DNA of 64,000 nt from Steinernema hermaphroditum (lineage: Eukaryota > Nematoda > Chromadorea > Rhabditida > Steinernematidae): positions 11,842,001 to 11,906,000 of the forward strand of contig CM059625.1 of the NCBI GenBank assembly GCA_030435675.1, given 5' to 3'. A program made the translations under genes and the position numbers. Below are positions 23,441 to 34,074 of the stretch, piece after piece (position 1 is the stretch's first letter; every line of letters begins with the position of its first letter). A model generated the notes under the pieces. It worked only from the letters and a program-made list of their open reading frames with translations. It was not told where the DNA came from and ran no database searches.

Positions 23441-24188
23441 GGCTGACCCTGTCGAAACGAGAATTGGATAGGTACAACTATCGTCAGTCGTATCACATAA
23501 ACAGACTGAAAGCTGTCAGATCAATTGGACCGTCCGCGGCGAGCCCTAATGGTTTAAGAAGCGGTGGGAGTATCTTGTAGTTTATAGCAGTATCATAATT
23601 GGTGCGAACATGTGTCTTTAACAAATCGCTGCTGCCAACCCACAGGGCAGGTTTGGTGCACACTGCGCACCTTGTGCACTAGTTGTAAGCGATCGGTGAG
23701 TTTAAGGACGCATTTAAATCGTGATATTACTGTGATTTATCGAACAACTACAGAATATAAAGTGACATGTGGGGTCGAAATGTTACGTGTCCGCACAAAA
23801 TAGAAAGGATTACAGTCGACCGACTTGCGATTAGTAGTCTGTGCCGTCAAAGACACGAAAGATATGCAAATTCTTTTTTCGACGAAACGCCATTGCTCGA
23901 AGTGCTCGAATGCTGGAAGCCGAGTCCGGCTCGGATCGAAAAAAAAAGACAGTTTAAGGAACGAGGTTTTTGTAACACAATGAACATTATCGTTGAATAT
24001 ACATGCACTTCCTTAGTCAATTCATGTGGCTTCTGGACGACAAGCCAAGTGTACAATAGCCACAAGATATTCTGAGATGAGTGAGAGAAAATATCAAGAA
24101 GTCCTCATGATCTAAAGAAGACTATGAATGCAACTGTAGTAAGTTCATGCCAATCAGAACACATCATGAGTTAATTTATTGTTACATC
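23441..24188. other. Intergenic between UGT and UGT pseudogene
   Basis: Promoter side of the living UGT and 3' side of the pseudogene. No further gene, tRNA or repeat is supported. Confidence 0.5.
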
Positions 24189-25165
24189 CTACATCATGTT
24201 GCAATAACAAGACGTTTTATCCTTAACGGAACCACATGAACAACATTTGTCTACCGTACGGAACGAAATGTAGATGAAGGACACAACTAGTATTACCACA
24301 ACAAGAGCAAGAGGCGCAAATATGTCGAGATTCAAATACACAAGAAGACTAAGGTTTTTACCAGCAATTTGAAGTTCCGGAAGACTTCGCTCTTCAGCAC
24401 TGAATGGCTCCGACGTCACCAGCTTCTGAGTGCGAAAGACGCTTGTTTCTCGAAGCAACATTCAAATTTTTAGTTGAACTTGGTCAAAAAAAAAACGGAA
24501 TGGTTACGAGAGGTGCTCCGGCGAAGGCTGACTCCATCAGTCGTGGAAAGTCGACAAGATCATCAACTGCAACGAAAACTATTAACGAGCTTCTGGCAAT
24601 GTCTTCGACATCCGGAAAGTCCGTTCTTCGAATGGAGATCATATGTAAGTGATGATCACACAAGACTAACCCATATCGCTCCCGGAATATTCTTGTTATT
24701 TCTTGGGAGCCGTATCCATTGACTTACGTGTTTGAAAGGAATTCGATAATGTTGCGAATTCGACCGAAATATGAAGGTCAATCGCTGACGTCAAGCTCTC
24801 CGATCATTGGAACGTAGCTAAGAAAAAAAGGAGCTGCTCACAAGATACCGTACAGGCATCGTGGAACATGCAGGTGTTTCCGACTGTGTGCACCTTTTCG
24901 AAAGCTTTTGTTCTGAACTGGCTAATTCTGTGTTAAATAGGAGTCGAAAAGTTTTGTACAATTATCCTTTCTACGTGCTTCGCCGTTTTCATAGCCGAGG
25001 CCAAGTGTTCCATAAGAACTAAAATGGGATTCTTCGGATTTGCATTCATTTGTTTCCAATATAACATCATGGCCTGACTGAGCGAGAAGATCGATGATCC
25101 TGGTATTGCAGAGGAGATGACTGCGGCTTAGGGCGCGACTGAGCACTGATGCAATGATAGTCGAC
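24189..25165 (-). pseudogene. Decayed UDP-glycosyltransferase gene
   Basis: UGT pieces follow each other in correct order on the minus strand, in different frames. They are an N-terminal piece (ALSRSHLLCNTRIIDLLAQS, near 25040-25150), LSYVPMIGELDVSD (near 24780-24822) and FPDVEDIARSS to VDDLVDFPRL (about 24550-24630). These continue as MESAFAGAPLVTIPFFFDQ and a C-terminal membrane part (ERSLPELQIAGKNLSLLVYL, 24461-24189). The DFPRL block is joined straight to MESAFAGAPL, so the exon with FSFG and the WAPQ...THGG donor-binding signature is deleted. Several frames are broken. It cannot make an active enzyme. It sits head-to-tail with the intact UGT, as expected from tandem duplication and decay. 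Confidence 0.85.
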
Positions 25166-27124
25166 AAGCATCACCAAAGGAGACCGACAACAACTACACC
25201 TCTTTTGTCGCCATCACGCTAATTGTGTCCATAGGCAGCAACCACAGATGTCACCACCTTGCAGCTTTCGTTTCTCCTCTGACTGATTCATCAAAGATCA
25301 AGAAATACAGTCATCGTGAAATAGATCGTCCATCCCGATGCGCGCGGCAAGACTCCTTAGGTGTGTATACGCATGGACTGTCGCTATCAGTTTTTAAACC
25401 AATTAATAACATTTTTAAACCCTGGTTTTAGTAAATCTCTATAGTTACGAACGGTAGACATTTACCAATGGTGGGATTCGAAGCCAGACGATCTTTTTAA
25501 AATATGTTGTTCAATTTCTCGTTGGGTGAACACGTTGAGTAAAGCAAGAATTCAAAAATTGGGCAAAACAAGTTAATTGAACTATTATCTTTGTGGTAGA
25601 AGTGTTACTCACACTAATTGCACATTGGAAGCGGAGCGAACACTAGCACAAAAGTGGCAATGACAAACAATAGATCTACACTTGGATGCCTCAGCCTTGA
25701 AATGTCAAAGATATTTCAGAAAGGAACCTACTGTCCGTTCAGTTCATAAGGTGGTAGCTCTTCTTAATGTCCACATATCTCATTACAAAAGTGTCACCAA
25801 CATCCCGACACTTCTCGGCTACATTCTTACACGTTCCCACAATACAGTGTATGGACCAAAATCTGTGGTTTAGAAGTGCAGGTAACTTTATTAAAATCAA
25901 CTTATATTTATTTTTCTAAATTAACGCTTTACACATTTTGTGCTACCGAAATAACCGAACTAGAAAAACACCGTCCTCAAGGTCACTGTGTCGCGAACTA
26001 AAATGACACCGTACATTAAAAAGAGTTGCAATTTCCACAAGGCGCTCATCAGTTTAAAAGACAGATCCATATATACTTAGATAGGATGTTGGGGATTATT
26101 CCTCTTGACCAATTCCGCACCTCAGAAGAAGCGCTTTATTCAGCAATGTTCCTTGTAAAAGCATTCGCACAAAAGTCGAGCGATGAACGCAAAATTGGTC
26201 TCCTTGAAGAAACATGTGGTTCGGCCGACGTCACACCTTCCTCTAGCGGAAAACTGTCCGTACCCTTCGGTTTGCCCCTTGCGCACAGTTTCAGGGTCAA
26301 CGGAGAGTGCCCTATGATTCGCGCAGTGCACGGGGGCGTCCGTCTGGTCGTTCGTCTCTCATTCGGCACACTGATACGGCATGGTGCTGGTGGTGAAACT
26401 TCTTTGCACTTTAATGCGGTCTGTCCTAGATAGGCGCGCCCTCGCGCACTTCCCACTAGCGCTGTCTTGACCTTTCGCCCGTGGCGCTCGAACTGTCGGA
26501 AGCGTCGAGTCGTCGTGTTTTCGGTCGCGGTGCTCGTGCCTTCCACGTTTCCTTTCGTGACTCCCTCGCTTCACTTACAGCCGTGAGGCTCGTATTTTCG
26601 TGAACAGAATCGATTGAGGTATCGTATGCGAGTTGGGATGGCCTCCGTCGGGAACCGGAAAGGCCAATTACGCATCCATGCTTCAGCGCTACCCTTGTTT
26701 TGAGTTCCACGAATAGGTTGCCTGGATTCCAACGAGGTAACCAAAGATCGAACCATTTTTACCTCTTCGCGCACTTATTTACGGAAAGTTCGATCGATGC
26801 AAACCGGTGGTGCGATAGTATCTGGTTTTTCGGTGAACTAAGATTATCATCTCAACATGTTGGCGTTGGCTCCCTTTAAGGCATCCCCCCTTCCTCTTCC
26901 AACCATGTCTAGGGTTCAGCTAAGCTGTAACCCACCAGGCGTCTGATTGGCTGCGCACAGCACACCTTCCAAGCGATCCGCGTCGTTTTCTTGCGGACAC
27001 GCCACAAGCGCCTGTGCCTTATCGCGCACACATCATCTGCATCCCTTCGACCACTTTTCATTGCGCTCTTTGCGCGCGGTCGAAAAACACAGATTAAACT
27101 TTTGGTCGTGCTTTTAGCTAAACG
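25166..27124. other. Intergenic, partly GC-rich, no gene seen
   Basis: AT-rich to about 26.1 kb, then GC-rich (26.2-27.1 kb) leading into the next gene, where overlapping open frames appear on both strands simply because stops are rare. No splice-supported model was found. The GC-rich part is a plausible promoter region of the four-pass membrane gene. Confidence 0.45.
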
Positions 27125-28010
27125 ATGGATTTACTACGCCCGCTCGAAGATCCAAATTTACGGATTATGATTCCAGAAAAGTCCCCGGGCAGCCAGATTG
27201 TAAGTTTCGCACCTCCGCAACCCGGAAACGAGTTCACATTGATTGCCCTCCTCTGCAGAGTTCTGATTCGGACGACGACACCGTCATGGAGTCACCACCT
27301 GTTAAGCGACGTTATAAAGCGTATACTGTAATGCAACGCTCCGGTTTCCAGCATACTGAATACGTTGCCATTATGCTTCATTTATGCAAAGCAGAAATCG
27401 TAATTTCCCTCGGCTTCCTCATCCACGGCATCTCCTGCCCGGGTTTCAAAGAGGAAGCCGCATACCAGGGAACATGTCACATGAACGTCGTCGCTGCAAT
27501 CGTTGGCATTCTCACGGGCGGTTTGGGACTTGGCGCTGTTAACAGGTATTTCCCTAATCTCATCTACAGACGTAGTGACCGATGACTCAGATATCGATGG
27601 AAGACAATGCTGGTTATGTGGCTGATCATGTGTATCATCTCGGCAGTCGGCAATCTCCTCGCTGTCATAACAACCGGCGTCTGGTTGGATCATCTAAGCA
27701 AGATGAAAGATCGCACAGGATTCGTCAATGGCCTTAGCGGAATGATGCTGCTGGGATCCGTCGCCGTCGGCGTATGTTTCATACTAACTGCTGTCATGAT
27801 CTGTCACTACTGGAACTCGCACTCCACAAAGTATCAAGCCGTCGGTCGCATACAGGTTCGTGCGGAAGTTTAAAACTGAAACCCATATCATCAATTCAGA
27901 AGAGAGCACGCAGCTTGAGGAGAAGATCGAGTCGCCCGAGTAGCGGTACGGAGCGTAAATCAAAATCCGAACGCCGAGGAAGTATCAGCAAGCAGTACCA
28001 CGTTGTCTAA
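27125..28010 (+). CDS. Four-pass membrane protein of unknown family
   Basis: Exons 27125-27199, 27259-27545, 27591-27855 and 27900-28010 give 245 residues. Introns are 59, 45 and 44 bp. The N-terminus is cytoplasmic-looking and acidic (SSDSDDDTVMESPPVKRR). Four hydrophobic spans follow at about 61-83, 100-119, 127-153 and 165-192. Two cysteines (85 and 98) lie in the first loop, as in claudin/MARVEL-like folds, but no signature allows a firm class. The C-tail is Arg/Ser-rich (SLRRRSSRPSSGTERKSKSE) and ends QYHVV, which could fit a PDZ-binding end. An AATAAA lies at 28091-28096. The stop is only 133 bp from the stop of the convergent exonuclease gene, so 3' UTRs may overlap. Confidence 0.85.
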
Positions 28011-28142
28011 TCCGTCATATCAGCACTATATCTCATCAAACAGCCAAGCTAAACGGGTTATTGATAAATTATTTCTATAACAACAAACAAAATAAACTCA
28101 GAAGTATGACCCGTGCTTGTCGTAACAAGAAATCCGAAACCA

Positions 28143-29084
28143 CTAAACCAACGCAGAGCCAAACTTCGGAGACTTGAGGGGAGAAGCGCCTTCAGAGCCT
28201 TCTACCAGCGTCGAAGTACTTCGGAATACGTACCCTGTTTCAGCAAGCGACTTCATAATGGAACACATGTTGATGACATCGTCGATTCCACTGTGATGCC
28301 GGCCCTGGAAGGTGGCAGCTTCAGTTTTCCATGCACTGATGTTATGCCGTCATACCTGGTGCTTTATGTTTAAGTTATTGAGCATGATTTTCATGCTGTT
28401 CGGATAGTAGCCCATTGCTTCGGAGAAAGCAACCTTGAGATTGATCCAGCTTTTGAAGTACCAAGGCATAGGACGTCCATGATGAGCTGTTTGCCGCTTC
28501 AAGAGAGTTCCGATATCCCAATCTCCGCACGTAACGAACGTCCAATTCAGATGTGACTTTGATCCGTCGTCAGGACAAAGCAAATTCTGATCCTTCAACC
28601 ACTCATCGAGAAGATCCATCGTTTCTATGAACTTCGGTTGTCCGTCTACCATATCCTTGAACGCTAAGATTACAATATGTTCACAATAGGTCAATTACCT
28701 GAATTATTCCTGTAAGGTTCGTGCAAAAGGCGGTTAGCTGTGGCCTTTCGTCTGGCAGAACATATTGATGAAACCGATTTTCCATCTCGAATGTCTCAGA
28801 ATTCAGTTTGACGACAGGGAGTTCAATGATTTCCTGAAATCGGAGTTTAAATATACAAATAGAGAGCATCCCACCTGCAGCGGGTACATGGGTCCATTCA
28901 CTTCGCACGTTGCTTCGAAGTCGAGGATGAGAAAATTGTGGAACTTCTGCGGGGAGATTCCTTTCTTCACGATGCTGCTTCTCAGCGTTTCAGCCGCTTT
29001 TGGTGGTATTCGAGCAAAACCTGAAAGACAAGAAGGATTAACGCGAAAGAAAGGCAAACTTAAACCTCTCACTTGATTGAACAT
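28143..29084 (-). CDS. DEDDh 3'-5' exoribonuclease, ERI-1/3'hExo class
   Basis: Exons 29084-28875, 28833-28699, 28655-28356 and 28304-28143 join in phase 0 to 268 residues. The DEDDh residues are all present: Asp and Glu in ILDFEATC (55, 57), Asp in FVTCGDWD (160), His and Asp in GRHHSGIDD (about 219 and 223). The family trims structured RNA 3' ends (histone mRNA, 5.8S rRNA, siRNA). There is no SAP domain, so it is closer in layout to ERI2/ERI3/CRN-4-type enzymes than to ERI-1 itself. The N-terminus MFNQVRGLSLPFFRVNPSCL is Arg-rich, acid-free and amphipathic, like a mitochondrial presequence. The ATG is the first one after a TTTCAG acceptor about 118 bp upstream. A short in-frame intron inside exon 1 is possible but not needed. 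Confidence 0.9.
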
Positions 29085-30331
29085 GATGTCACAGGGTATT
29101 GGGTAAATTCCACGGAGTGGGTAAACACAGGATTTTGTAGATCTGGCGATGGCCGCTCCGATGTCTGAGAAACTGGATAGAAGTGTGATCTGAAACCGTG
29201 TGGATGAACATACGAACTATTGAATTATGGTAACAAGAAAAGGCGCGAAGTTAAAAAATTCAAGGAAAGATGCTTTAATTATTGTAGTTTATTCCGTCGA
29301 GCGTGCCACATAGAATGCGAATGTAAATTCGCGATAGATGAAGTGGTGACTGCAATGTACAGAATTTCTTGATTTCTTTGCTAAAAGCCTATGTACGCTG
29401 GCGAGTTTTCGTAGCTTAGGAGAAGTGGGGGACGCGGTGTGGTCAAAACGAGAGTGTTTTTTGTGCTGTTTCCACTGTAACATTACCCACCACCGTGCGC
29501 AGCGAGAAGAATGACATTTTTACACTGAGATATGGATTTACCCAGAAATAGATAGATTCATCGAAAGGCTTTCATCGCAAACAGCCCAATCCGGACATCT
29601 TAAACCTAAGACTTGATGCTATTTCAGATGCTATTTCGAATGAAAGGAAGCTATTTTCGATAAAACTTGGCGGCTTATAAATAGCGAATAAATAGACTAC
29701 TCGAAAAGTCCGACTCGAACGCATAACGTGCAGATTAAGCATTCATCCCAATATGAATAAACGGGCGCATCTTTTGAGATCGAGATCTTAAATTAGAACT
29801 ATACTGGGTTACATGGAAAAACTGTTCTTAGTGACTGTTGAATGAGTTTTTGGCTACTGGATTTTTAGCGGTGATACTTTGCTGTTCCCACGGACGGACA
29901 CCTCGAAACTAAACTGAAGGAGGCCGCAGCAGCAACGCACAATGACGTCAGTTGGGCGTTTTTGGCAATAGTCTAGAAGAATGCGAGTTCGAAATCCCCT
30001 GCTTTTGCAATAAGTTTCAAAGCTACTTTGAATTGACAAAGTGGGAGGAGAGAGATTGATTTTCAAGAATGCTTCTTTTTTATCAAGAACGTGATGATAT
30101 TGAGATGTCGTACCAGGGGTGGGCGGATCGTGGTCTCGCAACGAAATCCCTGAATTTGCAGTATACTGTGTACGGTTGCGCGGGAGTGGAGTTAAAGAAA
30201 GAAACTTTGTCCAAAAAGTCATGATCTCCCTTATTTGGTGCCGCAGCGATGTCACTGAATTAGAGCAAAATACGGCGCATTTGCTGGTGGTATACAGTTA
30301 AAATGGGTAGTTTACCTCTTTCTTCTCGGCT

Positions 30332-30354
30332 GGGGGGGGGGGGGGGGGGGGGGG
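30332..30354 (+). repeat. Poly-G tract (23 G)
   Basis: Uninterrupted run of 23 G on the plus strand. Such tracts can form G-quadruplexes and need a FANCJ-type helicase (DOG-1) for stability in C. elegans. Length may be an assembly estimate. Confidence 0.9.
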
Positions 30355-30566
30355 CGATAAAACGGGGTCTAATCGATGTTATGTGGTTTGGCAAACCATC
30401 ATCTTGAAAAGTATAAGGCGAATGACGATTTTCCGACAAACGCGAGCCTCTTAGGCCAAAAGCAGCAATTAAACATAATAATTGCGATTCACTGTTGTGT
30501 AGAGCTAGGCGAGCTCTATTAGACCCCTTTACCCTCCCCCCGGCTAAACTGGCCATTTTGTCCCGA

Positions 30567-30578
30567 GGGGGGGGGGGG
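30567..30578 (+). repeat. Poly-G tract (12 G)
   Basis: Second G run, about 210 bp after the first and on the same strand. Confidence 0.85.
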
Positions 30579-30746
30579 TAAGCCCACCTTTTGTGATTTA
30601 TCCCACCTCGGCTCAGCACTGTGTCTTACGACGACAAACTCTTGCTCATGTTGCAACACATTCTCACATTTAAAAACCGACGCACACAGTAATGTGACCC
30701 AAGAATTTAAAGGTATGAAATGAGCAACCTACCTCTATTGGCAACC

Positions 30747-31652
30747 ATGGACACGGTTCCCTATGCGTTTGTCGACTTCGTAACCGAATTGCTCACCCAC
30801 TGGAGCATTGGTGAGCTGGTTAATATTCGCGCCTGGACAGAAATCGCCCAAGTTCACAAACAGGAGCGGCGCAGTTATGGCATTAATTTCTGGTGTACTG
30901 AACAAGGGGTCCAAGGAGCTTTCATTCGTGCGTATTCCGGGCCCTCGCCGTACTTGAATGTGAAAGAGGTCCTAAAAACGGAGCGCCGATTTCTCCGCAT
31001 ATGGCATTTCGCAAACACGGAGTCAATCAAACCTCCTCGCGACCAGAAACGTCTGCTGACGTTCAAGTATGACCAGTTGGCCAAACTCGAGAAATTCATC
31101 GTTTCGCATTCTTATGCACACCTCTCCGTATACAACAAGAAACTGCAACCGAGTCTTCTTAACGCGTTCTTCAGGAAAGTGTACTTCACCGCTGGCATCA
31201 GTCTTACAAATAATTGTCCACTTGCGGCTGATTTTGTAAAAGATCAAATGGAACATTCCACAACTCTCTTACACGTCAATCTCCGTAAGAAGTGGGACCC
31301 ATCGATGCTTCCGTACATCAAAAAGTTCTGTCTGCGACCGAATGTGATGCTGTTTAGGTCGGCGTCTGTAGAATTCACTCTAGATGTACCGTTCGTTCAG
31401 GAACTTATGGATGTTTGGAGAACAGACGGTGAATTCAAACGCATTGTGCACTTCGCTCGCACGCCAGAGATCGCAGAATACATGAAGTCCATAATGCAGC
31501 AGGACGGGGCCCAATATGTTCTAATCGACAAGGCAGCACGGAAAGTGGCTCATTACACGGAGGAGTCCGATCAGGCACATTTCTCACTTCACGGATATTC
31601 CCGCTGCTATTTGTGTCCACCTTCTGTCCTTCTGACCATCTCTTCATCATGA
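30747..31652 (+). CDS. Intronless 'MDTVP' protein, nematode family of unknown role
   Basis: Single open frame of 301 residues from MDTVPYAFVDFVTELLTHWS; an in-frame ATG at 30720 would add nine residues. I chose the MDTVP start because nematode proteins with N-termini of the form MDxVPxxF are common in expanded, F-box-associated-like families. That link is from memory and weak. No signal peptide or membrane span is seen, so the product is probably cytoplasmic or nuclear. Two similar-looking halves each end in a RxxRIWHFAN / FKRIVHFART type strand, hinting at a repeated domain. An AATAAA lies 23 bp after the stop (31675-31680). The lack of introns in an intron-rich neighbourhood could mean a retrocopy. 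Confidence 0.72.
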   Translation: MDTVPYAFVDFVTELLTHWSIGELVNIRAWTEIAQVHKQERRSYGINFWCTEQGVQGAFIRAYSGPSPYLNVKEVLKTERRFLRIWHFANTESIKPPRDQKRLLTFKYDQLAKLEKFIVSHSYAHLSVYNKKLQPSLLNAFFRKVYFTAGISLTNNCPLAADFVKDQMEHSTTLLHVNLRKKWDPSMLPYIKKFCLRPNVMLFRSASVEFTLDVPFVQELMDVWRTDGEFKRIVHFARTPEIAEYMKSIMQQDGAQYVLIDKAARKVAHYTEESDQAHFSLHGYSRCYLCPPSVLLTISSS

Positions 31653-31699
31653 CCTGGGCGAAATTCGCTCGTTAAATAAAGTATTTCCCCTGATATAAT

Positions 31700-33311
31700 T
31701 AGATAAGTCATGTGTTTTTTTTTGGTAAACAAGGGATAATGTCAAAAAAACCGTCAGCGCTATCTTTCAGTGCAGTCTCTGGCGAGTCGTTTGATCCATC
31801 AGTAAGCTCCGGAGCTGGCGCTCTTTGCGTTCTTGGGTTGCTCGATGCCCTACCCTCGTTGATGAACAGATTAGGACAACGACACGCCTGAACAAATGGG
31901 TGGACCTGGATTTATTATGAGGGCATCGGTGTACTTGCAAGCTCATACTTATCGCATTCACATGACCCATCCTGGGGAGGATAATCGCATGTTGGCACTA
32001 GCACAGCAAACACCTGTCATTCGCCGGGTATATGCACAGTAAAGCCAATTACTTAACTGACCTGAAATCTTAAAACATTGCTTTACTTTGATATATTTAT
32101 AACTTTTTGTATGTAGCATGCTCCCCAATATAAGAACGTGTGGCTCTTTCTCTCTACCTTTCTCGACGAGATGGTGAATGCCACTCTGTGAAGCACAACA
32201 TTGCTTTCCTCGAACAAGTGTGACTGTTCAAACGGGACAACAGTATGCAACAGAGGATTCTAAGAAGGTATCGTAGCATCGATTTGTTAAACGTTAGGAT
32301 TACGGCATAGGAAGTTGTTTGCATTAGAGTGTAGCATTGAACACTACTTTAGTTTGATAGACTTGCTGACTTCATGTCTATTGCCCTCTTGGTTCATTTT
32401 TGTTAATTTCTCTAGAAATATTGCTTGTCGAGCTTAGAAAGAACGCAATGGGCGATCCGTGGACGTTCCCAATTGTTTACGCTGAGCATAACACTATAAC
32501 GGTTTCCTCCTAAATTTTGGCACCGCTATTAGGGCTCGGTGCTTGACCGGGCGGTTGTTTTGGTTTGAGGGGTCATTTAATGTGCCGCATTCAGCATTCG
32601 GGGGCAATTATGGTAGCGGGTTGAAGCAATCAGATGTTGTGAAACGCGACTGCCACTCTATTGCAGCACCATATGAACTTCAGGCACATTCGGGCCCCAC
32701 CTTTTTTCGTGAATTGATTATCGCAGATCTATGGAAACCCTTCGCTGAGAGGAGCACTCTTTCATCGAACGTCAGCGATGTCGGTCACTGCAGAACGCGT
32801 CTCCGAGGACGACAGGCCTAGAACGACGAAGAATGTCTTCATATACAAAGGTAACCGTTGCGGCTGTGCTCTGTAGAAATGTTTTCTTGTAGCCGGTGAC
32901 CACAACTGGCCAGGGATTAGAGTCCCACTCAACAAAAGAAGACACCGATCCATTGACGCAGTTCTCGATGAATTAACTCAGTAAGTTGCTCCCATCTTTG
33001 AAGTTCCTATGCACAAAGGACAACGCATAATCTTTCACATATTCCAGATGTGCAAAATTGTTTCCTTCGCACTTAGCCCCATAATAACTAAATAGAAAGG
33101 TCTATTTCGATAAGATGTAGACGTTGGTGATTTAGAAAGATACCTGGATTGCCATACGGAGTGCGTTTATTGGCCACTCCGAGGGGTCGCCATGAAATAA
33201 CTTCTATCGACCAATTGCAGCATCTAGGAAGGTACAACAATCTATCCTTTTGAAAGCCGTCCAATATGGCGTTTTAGCTACTTAGCAACAGAGAAGACGA
33301 CCCTACGAGCT
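31700..33311. other. Intergenic, possible unassigned minus-strand exons
   Basis: Mostly without signal. Around 31708-31892 and 31950-32020 the minus strand has open segments after CAG acceptors, one with a Cys-rich PTCDYPPQDGSCECDK. Their phases do not join into a model, so no gene is called. Confidence 0.35.
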
Positions 33312-34074
33312 ATGCCCAAGACAGATTACGAACGAATTCTGGAGAATCAGCGCTACAACGCAAACTTCCGCGGCTCCATGCGCTGCTGGCACACATCCAA
33401 AAAGAAATCGGACAGCTCGCAGAGTCTGCCAATCACCCGTCCTGCGAGATTACCTAAACTAGAAGTATCTGTTAAGAGAAACAAATCTAGTGACATCACT
33501 GCACAGATGAATTCGTGAGTTACATAGAAATGCTAACATGAAAAGTCAAAGGAACATTAGATCGACTAAAAAAAGTTCACAATCCAGTTCCCTTCTTCCT
33601 CCCCTGAATCACAATAAACTTGTGAGTAACCAGCAGCGTTCAGCAGAAGCCCCGAAAAGTGAGTCACGCATAACAATATTTAAAATAACTGGAGGTTATA
33701 GTTTTGAGCAGAAGAGAAATGCTGCATACGTCTGACGAATACGCTAGCACGGAGGAAGATGACAAGGAACTGGATCGTCAAAACGAAGCCGCGACTAAGA
33801 TTCAACGATTTTACCGCAACAGGCTCGCGAAGAACAGCGAAGAAGAGCGCGAGCCAAAGGATCGTCAAAAGCGCCCGTATTAAGGCCATTACACACAATC
33901 AATGACCTTTTATCTTGCAGAGGAACAGGCGACAGTTCAGAAACGTTTTGGTCTTCGAACGGCGCTCATCCCAAAAACGCTCGCGATGAAACTGAATCGG
34001 TTTACTCGAATCACTCCCTTCAGAATGCTAGTGATACCGAAGATGAAATGCAACTTTTAACCAGAAAACGATGA
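33312..34074 (+). CDS. IQ-motif protein, about 200 aa
   Basis: Exons 33312-33514, 33588-33658, 33702-33876 and 33921-34074 join to 200 residues. An alternative second-exon start at 33552 (37 bp intron) also keeps frame and adds 12 residues. The protein is Ser-, Lys- and Asn-rich and likely mostly disordered. Its one recognisable feature is an IQ motif, AATKIQRFYRNRLAK, in exon 3, the usual binding site for calmodulin or myosin-type light chains. The last exon is Ser/Thr/acidic (SVYSNHSLQNASDTEDEMQ). No signal peptide or membrane span is present. I do not recognise an orthologue. Splice donors are GTGAGT for the first two introns and a weaker GTATTA for the third. Confidence 0.68.

Larger units (their letters stand above)
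29211..30719. other. Intergenic with poly-G tracts
   Basis: Holds a run of 23 G (30332-30354) and a run of 12 G (30567-30578). No gene is supported. Open frames at 29854-30255 and 30260-30619 on the minus strand look spurious. Confidence 0.5.

Noticed and set aside
25440..25500. tRNA-like TTCGAATCCCACC string on the minus strand
   Set aside because: No matching T-stem, anticodon arm or acceptor stem could be drawn.
26026..26546. Overlapping 135-codon frames on both strands
   Set aside because: Mutual overlap, no splice sites in phase and no recognisable protein.
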